Assembly: GCA_052115395.1 (NCBI GenBank)
Contig: JBFRGO010000004.1
Length of the DNA: 64,000 nt
Origin: Noviluteimonas sp052115395
GTDB taxonomy: Bacteria; Pseudomonadota; Gammaproteobacteria; Xanthomonadales; Xanthomonadaceae
Reading direction: 5' to 3' (one strand)
The notes beneath the pieces were generated by a model, which did not search any database, was not told the origin of the DNA, and saw only the letters and a program-made list of their open reading frames with translations. Positions within the stretch are counted from its first letter, which is position 1, and each line of letters starts with the position of its first letter. Shown piece after piece: positions 36,990 to 45,351 of the stretch. The position numbers and the translations under genes are program-made.

Positions 36990-37195
36990 GTCTGCATCGA
37001 GGCCGGTCTCCGGGCTTGCGCGCTGGTCGCCGTGCGAAGGGCGACCCGGCCGCGGCGCCTTCCCGTGCGCGTGCACAGTGGCGGATGCGTTGGCCTTGCG
37101 TGCTTACCGTTGCGGGGGCAGCGCCGGAATGCGATCGCGCAATGCGATCGGGCACCGGCTTCCCGTTTCAACCCTTGGACGAGCGTCCGCGGGTC
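36990..37195 (-). ncRNA. Cobalamin (AdoCbl) riboswitch upstream of btuB
   Basis: Read on the minus strand the leader contains the conserved pieces in order: GGGAAGCCGGTG (plus 37152-37163), the core CCCGCAACGGTAAGC (plus 37102-37116), GCCACTG (plus near 37077-37083), and a closing segment CCGGAGACCGGCC followed by TCGATGCAGACC (plus 36991-37014). This is the class-I B12 element, which represses the receptor gene when cobalamin is plentiful. The remaining 36861-36989 leads to the btuB start and may hold the expression platform. Confidence 0.9.
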
Positions 37196-37211
37196 ACCTC
37201 AAGCGGCGGGG

Positions 37212-37240
37212 AGTGTAACCGTGGTGCCGCGGGCGCGGAA
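37212..37240 (-). promoter_or_regulatory. Candidate promoter for the riboswitch-btuB transcript
   Basis: On the minus strand TTCCGC, 17 bp, TACACT. The -10 is good and the -35 is poor. The start would fall near 37205, directly ahead of the riboswitch. Confidence 0.35.
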
Positions 37241-37250
37241 GGACCGCGTG

Positions 37251-37628
37251 TCAGTCCGCTTCGTGCCCGGCGGGCTCGTCGAACAGATTGAAGGCCGGCG
37301 CGGCGTCTTCGGTATCGGCCATCTGCGTGGTGGTGACGGGCGATGCGGCCGGGCGGTTGCGCGGCGGCGGCAGCAGGGCCGTGGCAGCCTCGGCGGCATT
37401 CACCAGTTCGCTGCGACGCGCTTCAGGCACTTCCTGCCAGTGGCAATCGAGCAACGCGCCTTCCAGTGCGTAGAGCAGGTTGAGGCTCGGCCGGAAGCCG
37501 GCGCGCTTGACCCGCATGAACGCATCGACCGCGCCCACCGCTTCGAGATCCTCGCGCGAGCGCAGGCCCACCTGGCGCAGCCAGGCGGCGGATTTCGGAC
37601 CGATGTTGCGCAGCTTGGCGGTGCTCAA
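37251..37628 (-). CDS. TfoX/Sxy C-terminal domain protein
   Basis: The product has 125 residues. Residues 1-80 fit the TfoX C-terminal helix-hairpin-helix domain (KLRNIGPKSAAWLRQVGLRS); the remaining 45 residues are a Pro/Ala-rich low-complexity tail. The N-terminal TfoX domain is absent. The start codon appears to be TTG at 37628, overlapping the stop of the fRMsr gene as TTGA, so it is translationally coupled. Full-length TfoX proteins control competence; C-only forms have no defined role. Confidence 0.75.
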   Translation of the reverse strand: MSTAKLRNIGPKSAAWLRQVGLRSREDLEAVGAVDAFMRVKRAGFRPSLNLLYALEGALLDCHWQEVPEARRSELVNAAEAATALLPPPRNRPAASPVTTTQMADTEDAAPAFNLFDEPAGHEAD

Positions 37629-38107
37629 CCCAAGGATTCCTCGAACAGGCGGGCAATCGCTTCGATCCCCTGTTGATCTTCAACGTCGAAACGCGCGGGA
37701 ACCGGACTGTCGAGGTCCAAAACGCCGACGAGCGTGCCGTTGCGGACCAGCGGTACCACCAGTTCCGAACGCGAGGCCGCATCGCAGGCGATGTGGCCGG
37801 GGAATGCGTGCACGTCTTCGACGAGTTGGGTCTTGCGCGTGCTCGCCGCCGCGCCGCACACGCCCTTGTCGAGCGGAATGCGCACGCACGCGGGCAGCCC
37901 CTGGAAGGGGCCGACGACCAGTTCGGTGCCGTCGAAGAAATAGAAACCGGCCCAGTTCAGCTGCGGCAGCGCGTGGTAGACCAGCGCCGAGAGATTGGCC
38001 GCATTCGCGATGCGGTCGGGCTCGCCGTGGAGCAGGGCGCGCGCCTGTTCGGCGAGCTGGGCGTATCGCTCCGGCTTGCTGCCGGACAGCGTGGAGGCGG
38101 TGAACAT
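37625..38107 (-). CDS. msrC: Free methionine-(R)-sulfoxide reductase (GAF-type)
   Basis: The product has 160 residues forming one GAF domain. The three redox cysteines of fRMsr are present at C74 (LPACVRI), C84 (KGVCGAAA) and C108 (HIACDA), as is the motif NWAGFYFF. It reduces free Met-R-sulfoxide with thioredoxin. It is divergent from bioD and coupled to the TfoX-C gene downstream. Confidence 0.9.
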   Translation of the reverse strand: MFTASTLSGSKPERYAQLAEQARALLHGEPDRIANAANLSALVYHALPQLNWAGFYFFDGTELVVGPFQGLPACVRIPLDKGVCGAAASTRKTQLVEDVHAFPGHIACDAASRSELVVPLVRNGTLVGVLDLDSPVPARFDVEDQQGIEAIARLFEESLG

Positions 38108-38183
38108 CCCCGGAGTCTACCAGCGCGACGGCGTTACCATGGCGCCGTGGCCGCGACGCTGCGTCGCGATGAAGGGGCCTCCT

Positions 38184-38861
38184 GTGAACGGCGTATTCGT
38201 CACCGGCACCGACACCGGCGTTGGCAAGACGCTCGCGAGTACCGCGTTGCTTCACGCGATGCGCGATGCGGGCGTGCGTGCGGTCGGCATGAAGCCGTTG
38301 GCGAGCGGCTGCGAACGCATCGACGGTGCGTGGCGCAACGAAGACGCACTGGCGTTGCAACACGCGAGTGCGTTCGCGGTGCCTTACGAAGACATCAATC
38401 CCTTCGCGCTCGAGCATCCGCTCGCGCCCGAACTCGCCGCGCGCGATGCGGGCATCACCGTGACGCTGCAACCGATCCTCGATGCGCACGAACGGTTGCG
38501 CGCGCAAGCCGACTGCGTCGTCGTCGAAGGCGTCGGCGGATGGATGGCGCCGCTCGCGACCGAGCTGATGCAGGCCGATCTGGTGCGCGCGCTCGAGCTT
38601 CCCGTCGTGCTCGTCGTCGGTCTGCGGCTGGGTTGCCTGAACCATGCCTACCTCACGGCGCGCGCCATCGCCGCCGATGGCTGCCGCCTCGCGGGATGGA
38701 TCGGAACCGCGATCGACCCCGACATGGCGCGCGCGCAGGACAATCTCGCGCTGCTCGCCGCGCGCCTGCCCGCGCCGTGCTGGGGCGTGCTGCCGCATGT
38801 GACGGTGCCCGTGCCCGCCCGCATGTCGAAACACCTGCAGTGGCCGCCGATCGCGCGTTGA
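38184..38861 (+). CDS. bioD: ATP-dependent dethiobiotin synthetase
   Basis: The product has 225 residues. The P-loop is GTDTGVGKT with the extended BioD form, Lys in GMKPLASGC, and EGVGGWMAPL forms the substrate lid. It closes the ureido ring of dethiobiotin in biotin synthesis. I chose GTG 38184 because AAGGGG lies 6 bases upstream and the family begins MNGVFVTGTDTGVGKT; an in-frame ATG at 38169 would add five residues. No other bio genes are adjacent. Confidence 0.92.
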   Translation: MNGVFVTGTDTGVGKTLASTALLHAMRDAGVRAVGMKPLASGCERIDGAWRNEDALALQHASAFAVPYEDINPFALEHPLAPELAARDAGITVTLQPILDAHERLRAQADCVVVEGVGGWMAPLATELMQADLVRALELPVVLVVGLRLGCLNHAYLTARAIAADGCRLAGWIGTAIDPDMARAQDNLALLAARLPAPCWGVLPHVTVPVPARMSKHLQWPPIAR

Positions 38862-38994
38862 AGGCCGCCGCGCGGTTGCATTCGCAACCAATTCGGATTG
38901 TTCCGCGCGGACGGGTGACGAACGACAGGGGTTCCGTGCCCCGGCGCGCAAGGTAAACTCTCGCGTACAGAAAACGGAAGAAGAGGCACCGCGC

Positions 38995-40173
38995 ATGGCC
39001 CGCAAGCTTGGAAGCAACGCCACGAACGCCCGCATCGCGGGCGTGCTCGCACTCACGATCCTGGTCGCCGCGTGCGGCAAGGACGACGCGAATGCAGCGG
39101 GCGGCAACATGCCTCCGCCGGAAGTCGGCGTGGTCACCGTGCGTCCGGCCTCCGTGCCGCTGGTGAAGGACCTCGTCGGCCGCCTGGCCGCGTATCGCAG
39201 CGCCGACGTGCGTGCGCGCGTGCCCGGCGTGCTGCAGCGCCGCGTGTACGAAGAAGGCAGCGACGTGAAGGAAGGCCAGCTGCTGTTCGTCATCGATCCT
39301 GCGCCGCTGCAGGCCGCGCTCGGACAGGCCGTCGCATCGCAGGCCTCCGCCGAAGCCAACTACGCCAACGCCCGCGCCGCCGCCTCGCGCGCGCGCAACC
39401 TCGCGCCGCAGAAATTCATTTCGCAATCCGATCTGGACAATGCGCTCGCCGCCGAACGCTCGGCCTCCGCCGCGTTGCAGTCGGCGAAGGCGTCGGTCGC
39501 AGCGGCACGCATCAACCTGGGCTATGCCTCGGTGCGTTCGCCGATCAACGGCCGCGCCGGCAAGCAGCAAGTGACCGAAGGCGCGCTCGTCGGCCAGGCC
39601 GACGCCACGCTGCTGACCACCGTCGACCAGATCGACCAGATGTACGTCGACTTCTCCATGAGCGTGGATGAACTCACGCAGGTGCGCCAGGCCAACACCA
39701 CCGGCACGCGCAAGGTGCAGGTGCTGTTGCCCGATGGTTCGCCGTACAAGCACGACGGCACGCTGGATTTCAGCGCCGATACGGTGGATCCCTCGACCGG
39801 CGCGGTCGCGCTGCGCGCGCGCGTGCCGAATCCCGAACACCTGTTGTTGCCGGGCACGTTCGTCACCGTGCGCGCCACGCTCGGCATCCAGAACAACGCC
39901 TATCGCGTGCCCGCGATCGCGATGCAGCGCGACGTGCAGGGCTCCTACGTGATGGTGGTGGGCAAGGACGGCAAGGTCGCGCGCAAGAACGTGGCCACGC
40001 AACGCCAGGAAGGCGCGGACTGGGTCGTTGGTTCCGGCGTTGCGCCGGGCGACCAGGTGATCGTTTCGGGCCTGCAACGCGTGCAGCCCGGCGCGCCCGC
40101 GAAGGCCGTGCCGTGGACGCCGGCCAAGCAGGAAGCCGACAACGCCGCCCCCGCCGCGCAACCGCAGGGCTGA
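38995..40173 (+). CDS. RND efflux periplasmic adaptor (AcrA/MexA type)
   Basis: The product has 392 residues. It is a lipoprotein: signal helix ending in LVAAC with Cys at about 23. Next come a lipoyl half (RARVPGVLQRRVYEEGSDVK), an alpha-hairpin rich in Ala/Ser (ASAEANYANARAAASRARNL), the second lipoyl half (INGRAGKQQVTEGALVGQAD) and barrel domains. A -10-like TAAACT lies at 38954. It forms a tripartite pump with the RND protein that follows after 6 bp. No outer-membrane factor gene is linked. Confidence 0.93.
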   Translation: MARKLGSNATNARIAGVLALTILVAACGKDDANAAGGNMPPPEVGVVTVRPASVPLVKDLVGRLAAYRSADVRARVPGVLQRRVYEEGSDVKEGQLLFVIDPAPLQAALGQAVASQASAEANYANARAAASRARNLAPQKFISQSDLDNALAAERSASAALQSAKASVAAARINLGYASVRSPINGRAGKQQVTEGALVGQADATLLTTVDQIDQMYVDFSMSVDELTQVRQANTTGTRKVQVLLPDGSPYKHDGTLDFSADTVDPSTGAVALRARVPNPEHLLLPGTFVTVRATLGIQNNAYRVPAIAMQRDVQGSYVMVVGKDGKVARKNVATQRQEGADWVVGSGVAPGDQVIVSGLQRVQPGAPAKAVPWTPAKQEADNAAPAAQPQG

Positions 40174-40179
40174 CCGACC

Positions 40180-43100
40180 ATGTCCCGTTATTTCATCAAC
40201 CATCCGGTCTTCGCCTGGGTGATCGCGATCATGATCGTGATCGCCGGCGTGCTCTCGATCCGCGGCCTGGGCGTGGAGTCGTATCCGAACATCGCGCCGC
40301 CGCAGGTGGGCGTGAATGCGTTCTATCCGGGCGCGAGCGCCGAGACGGTCGAACGCGCGGTGACGCAGATCATCGAGCAACAGCTCACCGGCATCGACAA
40401 CCTGGACTATTTCAGCGCCTCGTCCGGTTCCGATGGCAGCGCCTCGCTCAACCTGACCTTCAAGCCGGGCACCAATCCCGACACTGCGCAGATGCAGGTG
40501 CAGAACAAGGTCTCGCAGGCCACGCCGCGCTTGCCTGAAGACGTGGTGCAGCAAGGCGTCACCGTGTCGAAGTCCAACAGCGGCTTCCTGCTGGTCGTCG
40601 CGCTGAAGTCCAACGACCCGCACATCAACCGCGACGAGCTGTCCGACCTGATCGCCTCCAACGTGCTCGACCAGGTCGCGCGCGTGCCGGGCGTGGGCAG
40701 CACGCAGTTGTTCGGCGGCCAGTACGCGATGAACATCTGGCTCAACCCGGACAAGCTCAACGCCTACGGCCTGTCGGCGACCGACGTGCTGGCCGCGGTG
40801 CGCGGGCAGAACGTGCAGTTCTCCGCCGGCCAGGTCGGTGGCGAGCCGTCGCCGGAAACGCAGATGTTCACCGCGCCGGTGTCGGCCGAAGGGCGCTTCT
40901 CGCATCCCGAAGAGTTCGAACAGATCCTGCTGCGCACCACGCCCAGCGGCGCGGCGGTGCGCCTGAAGGACGTCGCGCGCATCGAGATCTCCGGCGAAGC
41001 GCACGGCTTCGACCTGAAGTGGAACGACCAGCCGACGGCCGCGTTCGCGGTGCTGCTGGGCCCGGGCGAAAATGCGCTCGCCGTGGCGGCCGCCGTCAAG
41101 GCGCGCATGGCGCAGTTGCAGCCGAGCTTCCCGAAGGGCGTGGAGTGGTTCTCGCCCTACGACACCTCGGACTTCGTGCGCATCTCGGTGGACGAGGTGA
41201 TCAAGACGCTCGCCGAAGCGATGGTCCTGGTGTTCCTGGTGATGCTGCTGTTCCTGCAGAACCTGCGCGCCACGCTGATCCCGACGCTGGTCATCCCGGT
41301 CGCGCTGCTCGGCACGTTCCTGGGCATGTACGTGCTCGGCTTCACGATCAACCAGCTGAGCCTGTTCGGCATGGTGCTGGCGATCGGCATCGTGGTCGAC
41401 GACGCGATCGTGGTGATCGAGAACGTCGAACGCATCATGACCGAGGAGGGCCTGTCGCCGAAGGAAGCCACGCGCAAGGCGATGCACCAGATCACCGGCG
41501 CGGTCATCGCGATCACGATCGTGCTGGCGGCGGTCTTCATCCCCAGCGCGCTGCAGACCGGTTCGGCCGGCGCGGTGTACAAGCAGTTCGCGCTGACCAT
41601 CGCGATGGCGATGATGTTCTCGGCCTTCCTCGCGCTGGGCTTCACGCCGGCGCTGTGCGCCAGCCTGCTCAAGCCGAGCACGCAGCACGAAAGCCGCAAT
41701 CCGATCTTCCGCGTGTTCAACAAGTACTACGGAAGGATGGGCAACACCTACGTGCGCCACATCGGCAGCGCGGTGCGCCATGCGCCGCGGTGGATGGTGG
41801 TGTTCCTGATCCTGGCCGCGGGGTGCGCGTTCCTGTTCTGGCGCATGCCCGGCAGCTTCCTTCCCGAGGAAGACCAGGGCTACGCGTTCGCGATCGTGCA
41901 GCTGCCGCCGGGTTCGACGCTGCGTCGGACGAACGAGGTGTTCGACCAGATGCGTCCGGCGGTCTCGAAGCTGGAAGGCTTCGACGGCATGATGCAGGTG
42001 TCGGGTTTCAGCTTCATCGGCCAGGGCGAGAACGTCGGCATGGCGTTCATCAAGCTCAAGCCGTGGGACCAGCGCAAGATCACCGCGACGGAGTTCATCG
42101 CGAAGGCCAATGGCGCGCTGTATCCGATCCGCGACGCGCAGATCTTCGTGATGAACCTGCCGACGGTGAACGGCCTGGGCCAGTTCGGCGGCTTCGACAT
42201 GTACCTGCAGGATCGCGCGGGCCAGGGTCGCGACGCGCTCAACGCCGCGATGGGCACGCTGTTGCAGAAGGCCGGCGAGGACAAGGCGCTGGTCGGCGTG
42301 CGTCCGAATTCGCTGGCGCCTTCGCCGCAATTGAAACTCGACGTCGATCGCGTGCAGGCCGAAGCGATGGGCCTGTCGGTCGGCGATATCTACAGTGCGA
42401 TCCAGTTGATGCTCGCGCCGGTCTACGTCAACGACTTCGTGCAGGGCGGGCGCGTCAAGCGCGTGCACATGCAGGCCGATTCGGCGTATCGCACGGGGCC
42501 GGAGTCGCTGTCGCATTTCTACACGCCCTCGCCGGACAAACAGGCCAACGGCTTGCCGACGATGATTCCGCTTTCGAACCTGGTGAAGGCGAAGTGGGAA
42601 GTCGCCGAGCCGACGCTCACGCGCTACAACGGCTTCGCGGCGGTGGAAATCGTCGGCTCGCAGTCGCCGGGCCACAGCTCCGGCGAAGCGATGAGTTCGA
42701 TGCAGAAGATCGTCGACACGCAATTGCCCACCGGCTTCGGCTACGACTGGGCAGGCCAGTCGCACCAGGAAATCCTGTCCGGCAGCCAGACCACGATGTT
42801 GATGATCCTGTCGATCGTCGTGGTCTTCCTGTGCCTGGCCGCGTTGTACGAAAGCTGGTCGGTGCCGGTGGCGGTGCTGCTGGTCGTGCCGGTCGGCGTG
42901 CTCGGTGCGGTGGCCTTGTCGATGATGCGCGGCCTGCCGAACGACATCTACTTCAAGATCGGCCTGATCACGGTCATCGGCCTGGCGGCGAAGAACGCGA
43001 TCCTGATCGTCGAGTTCGCGATCCAGGAACGCAACGAAGGCAAGCCGCTGGGCATCGCCGTCGTCGAAGCGGCGAAGCTGCGACTGCGCCCGATCCTGAT

Positions 43101-43323
43101 GACCTCGCTGGCCTTCATCATGGGCGTGTTGCCGCTGGCCATCTCCACCGGCGCGGGTGCGAATGCGCGGCACGCGATCGGCACCGGCGTCATCGGCGGC
43201 ATGCTCGCGGCCACCTTCCTCGGCCTGCTCTTCATCCCGGTGTTCTACGCGATCGTGCGCCGCGCGCTGGGCGACAAGATGGACGAGCCGCCGAAGATCA
43301 CGCAGCACCTGGACGACGTTTGA
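40180..43323 (+). CDS. RND multidrug efflux pump, inner-membrane transporter (AcrB/MexB type)
   Basis: The product has 1047 residues, 12 membrane helices and two large periplasmic loops. The proton-relay Asp pair is in GIVVDDAIVVIENVERIM of helix 4, the Lys of helix 10 is in GLAAKNAILIVEFA, and the N-terminus is MSRYFINHPVFAWVIAI. It exports hydrophobic and amphiphilic drugs by proton antiport as a homotrimer. The length and helix content place it in the HAE-1 group. A bidirectional terminator follows immediately. Confidence 0.96.
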   Translation: MSRYFINHPVFAWVIAIMIVIAGVLSIRGLGVESYPNIAPPQVGVNAFYPGASAETVERAVTQIIEQQLTGIDNLDYFSASSGSDGSASLNLTFKPGTNPDTAQMQVQNKVSQATPRLPEDVVQQGVTVSKSNSGFLLVVALKSNDPHINRDELSDLIASNVLDQVARVPGVGSTQLFGGQYAMNIWLNPDKLNAYGLSATDVLAAVRGQNVQFSAGQVGGEPSPETQMFTAPVSAEGRFSHPEEFEQILLRTTPSGAAVRLKDVARIEISGEAHGFDLKWNDQPTAAFAVLLGPGENALAVAAAVKARMAQLQPSFPKGVEWFSPYDTSDFVRISVDEVIKTLAEAMVLVFLVMLLFLQNLRATLIPTLVIPVALLGTFLGMYVLGFTINQLSLFGMVLAIGIVVDDAIVVIENVERIMTEEGLSPKEATRKAMHQITGAVIAITIVLAAVFIPSALQTGSAGAVYKQFALTIAMAMMFSAFLALGFTPALCASLLKPSTQHESRNPIFRVFNKYYGRMGNTYVRHIGSAVRHAPRWMVVFLILAAGCAFLFWRMPGSFLPEEDQGYAFAIVQLPPGSTLRRTNEVFDQMRPAVSKLEGFDGMMQVSGFSFIGQGENVGMAFIKLKPWDQRKITATEFIAKANGALYPIRDAQIFVMNLPTVNGLGQFGGFDMYLQDRAGQGRDALNAAMGTLLQKAGEDKALVGVRPNSLAPSPQLKLDVDRVQAEAMGLSVGDIYSAIQLMLAPVYVNDFVQGGRVKRVHMQADSAYRTGPESLSHFYTPSPDKQANGLPTMIPLSNLVKAKWEVAEPTLTRYNGFAAVEIVGSQSPGHSSGEAMSSMQKIVDTQLPTGFGYDWAGQSHQEILSGSQTTMLMILSIVVVFLCLAALYESWSVPVAVLLVVPVGVLGAVALSMMRGLPNDIYFKIGLITVIGLAAKNAILIVEFAIQERNEGKPLGIAVVEAAKLRLRPILMTSLAFIMGVLPLAISTGAGANARHAIGTGVIGGMLAATFLGLLFIPVFYAIVRRALGDKMDEPPKITQHLDDV

Positions 43324-43330
43324 CGCAACG

Positions 43331-43360
43331 AAAAACCCCGGCCAACGCCGGGGTTTTTTT
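43331..43360. terminator. Bidirectional terminator
   Basis: AAAAACCCCGGC (43331-43342) pairs with GCCGGGGTTTTT around CAAC, with a T-run on the plus strand and an A-run on the left. It serves both the RND operon and the convergent membrane-protein gene. Confidence 0.95.
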
Positions 43361-43363
43361 TCG

Positions 43364-44278
43364 TCAGTGCCGCGTGGCGACCTTGGGTGCGTGCAAGCCC
43401 GGCCGCAGGCGGTACACCTTGGTGCCGACGTCGACCAGCACGATCAGGAAGACGATGCCGAGGCCGAACCGCGCGCCTTCCGTCGTCGCCTGCAATTGGA
43501 AGATGTGGCCCGAGGCGATCAGCCAACCGAGGACCACGAGCCACGCGATGCTGCCGATGAGTTCCATCCGGCGCGCGGCAGGCGTCCAGCGTCCCTTCGC
43601 CAGGACCGACACCAGCAGCGCGAAACTCACCAGCCACAACGCGACCACCGCCCATGCGCGCGTGCGCAGGAAGTCCGGATCGAACGCGAAGATGCGCGGG
43701 AAGGGCTCGGGCAACTGCGCACTGATCCACGGCAGGGCGAGCATCAGCGCGACACCGATCGCGAACCACGTCAGGCCGAAGGCGAATGCGCCGCGATGCA
43801 CGCGGTCGCGATCGATCTCGCGCGGCGTCCATGCCGGCGGCGTCGTGCGCCATTGGCGGATCCATGCGCCGAACAGGGCCATCATCGACATGAAGCCCGG
43901 CCACCAGAAGGCGCCAAGCCCCCAGGTCAACCACCACGTGCCGATCGACGCGCCTTCGGCGACGCGCGGCAGGGTGAGCGCCCATTGCAAGGCGATGCCG
44001 CCGAGCGACAACCAGGCGAAGGAGCGCGTGCGTTCGGCCGGCAGGATGACGAAGCCGGGGGCGCGATAGCGCGCTGCGATGTCGGCGGGCAGGCCGAAGG
44101 CGCGCAACATCGCCAGCACCATCGCATCGTCGGCGGGCCGGCCTTCGGATTGCGCGCGCTCGTCGAGCATTTCGGTGAGCAACGCACGCAGCTCGAATCC
44201 GATGTCGTTGCGCTCCTTGAGCGGCACGCGACGGATGACGTCGGCCACGTAGGATTCGATGACCTCGTTCGGGTTCAT
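43364..44278 (-). CDS. PadR-associated multi-spanning membrane protein (HAAS/permease-prefix type)
   Basis: The product has 304 residues. The N-terminal 60 residues (MNPNEVIESYVADVIRRVPL, ELRALLTEMLDERAQ) resemble the helical HAAS/permease-prefix domain, and about six membrane helices follow. Its ATG overlaps the stop of the PadR gene by ATGA. HAAS proteins paired with PadR regulators occur widely and may relay a membrane signal; the cue is unknown. The terminator 43331-43360 lies 4 bp past the stop. Confidence 0.7.
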   Translation of the reverse strand: MNPNEVIESYVADVIRRVPLKERNDIGFELRALLTEMLDERAQSEGRPADDAMVLAMLRAFGLPADIAARYRAPGFVILPAERTRSFAWLSLGGIALQWALTLPRVAEGASIGTWWLTWGLGAFWWPGFMSMMALFGAWIRQWRTTPPAWTPREIDRDRVHRGAFAFGLTWFAIGVALMLALPWISAQLPEPFPRIFAFDPDFLRTRAWAVVALWLVSFALLVSVLAKGRWTPAARRMELIGSIAWLVVLGWLIASGHIFQLQATTEGARFGLGIVFLIVLVDVGTKVYRLRPGLHAPKVATRH

Positions 44279-44631
44279 TTCCCGCTCCCAATCAGGCCGG
44301 CCATGGTGCGCACCAGGGCGTTCCAGGTACCGGTCAGTTCGACGAGCAACGCCTCGCCTGCGTCGTTCAAACGGTAGTAGCGGCGGGGCGGGCCGTCCTC
44401 GATCCGCCATTCCGAGGCGAGCACGCCCTGGGCCTCGAGCCTGCGCAGCAACGGGTAGAGCGTGCCTTCCTCGATCGGCATGCCGCGCTGGGCCAGGGCC
44501 TGGCGCAGCGAATAGCCGTATTGCACCTCGCGCAACTGCGAGAGCACGGCCAGCACGAGCGCCCCGCGGCGGAGTTCGCCTTCCAGCTTCGGTGCTGCGC
44601 TCTCGGGCGCGGTGGTCTCTCGGATATCCAC
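44275..44631 (-). CDS. PadR-family transcriptional regulator
   Basis: The product has 118 residues with a winged-helix DNA-binding domain (about 22-95: YGYSLRQALAQRGMPIEEGT, LYPLLRRLEAQG, PPRRYYRLNDAGEALL). The short C-terminal helix is typical of subfamily 2. It forms a two-gene unit with the membrane protein downstream and probably represses its own promoter, which holds two near-identical 9-bp direct repeats. Confidence 0.88.
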   Translation of the reverse strand: MDIRETTAPESAAPKLEGELRRGALVLAVLSQLREVQYGYSLRQALAQRGMPIEEGTLYPLLRRLEAQGVLASEWRIEDGPPRRYYRLNDAGEALLVELTGTWNALVRTMAGLIGSGK

Positions 44632-44658
44632 GGTGCTTCGCCTTGTGACTTGCGGCGC

Positions 44659-44687
44659 ACACTACATTGCGACGCACAGTACGTCAA
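44659..44687 (-). promoter_or_regulatory. padR promoter with direct-repeat operator candidate
   Basis: On the minus strand TTGACG, 17 bp, TAGTGT. The spacer and -10 contain TACTGTGCG and TAGTGTGCG in tandem, likely half-sites for the autoregulating PadR protein. Confidence 0.6.
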
Positions 44688-44690
44688 TAC

Positions 44691-44722
44691 AAAAAAGCCT
44701 CCCCTTTTCGGGGGAGGCTTTT
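44691..44722 (-). terminator. Terminator of the phasin gene
   Basis: AAAAGCCTCCCC (44693-44704) pairs with GGGGAGGCTTTT (44711-44722); an A-run on the plus side gives the minus-strand U-tract. It lies 30 bp past the phasin stop. Confidence 0.93.
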
Positions 44723-44752
44723 CGTCGGGCTCTCGTGGGGCGAGACCGAGGC

Positions 44753-45136
44753 TTACTTGGCCTGGGTGGCCTTCGCGACCTGGTCCGTCGCCTGCTTCGC
44801 CTGCGCTTCGAACTGCGACTTGGCGATCTGGCCGATGGCTTCCTGCGTCTTCACGGTGCGGCCGAGGACGTCCTGGCCGGTGGCGATCGAACGCTCGACG
44901 TTCTCACGGGCGACCTGCAGGCCCTTCGGCCACACGGCCTTGAGCTGCTCGGGGTTGCGGGCTTCGGCGACTTCGCCGAGGAACGCGAAGGCCGCATTGG
45001 TGCCGGCTTCGAGGGCGGCCATCTGCAGGCCGAAGACCTGGGTGGCGTTGTCGAGGGCGAGGCGGTTGATCTGGGCCGCGGTGTCCGCGAACTGGCGCGA
45101 GGCGGCGGCGAACTGGTCGTTGATCTGCTGGTACAT
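44753..45136 (-). CDS. Phasin family protein
   Basis: The product has 127 residues and is wholly helical, with Ala, Gln and Glu abundant (MYQQINDQFAAASRQFADTA, LQMAALEAGTNAAFAFLGEV). This is the phasin_2 pattern of small granule-associated proteins that coat PHA or act as chaperones. It has its own promoter and terminator, so it is monocistronic. No PHA synthase gene lies in the window. Confidence 0.85.
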   Translation of the reverse strand: MYQQINDQFAAASRQFADTAAQINRLALDNATQVFGLQMAALEAGTNAAFAFLGEVAEARNPEQLKAVWPKGLQVARENVERSIATGQDVLGRTVKTQEAIGQIAKSQFEAQAKQATDQVAKATQAK

Positions 45137-45192
45137 GGCAGGTGGACTCCACGGTGGGGGCCAGCCGGCGGAATTGCCGAATGGTGCGGCGC

Positions 45193-45221
45193 AGCATAGC
45201 CCTGTCGATGTTGCGGTGCAA
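45193..45221 (-). promoter_or_regulatory. Sigma-70 promoter of the phasin gene
   Basis: On the minus strand TTGCAC (45216-45221), 17 bp, TATGCT (45193-45198). Both hexamers are strong. The start lies near 45187, leaving a leader of about 50 nt. Confidence 0.65.
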
Positions 45222-45351
45222 CAACCGTTCGTCGTTTCGTTTTGGTCCCCGTAATCTGCGTGAAATCAGCGTGTTACGTCCACGCCACGTTCACGCCGCC
45301 CCCACCTGTCGAGCGCGAGTCTGCAGGGCCCACCCGTTGGAGTTCGCGGTC

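Noticed and set aside
38653..43308. A 1551-codon open frame antisense to the RND pump genes
   Set aside because: It is rich in Arg, His, Asp and Gln with no domain pattern. It mirrors the codon-position GC bias of the two clear RND genes on the other strand.
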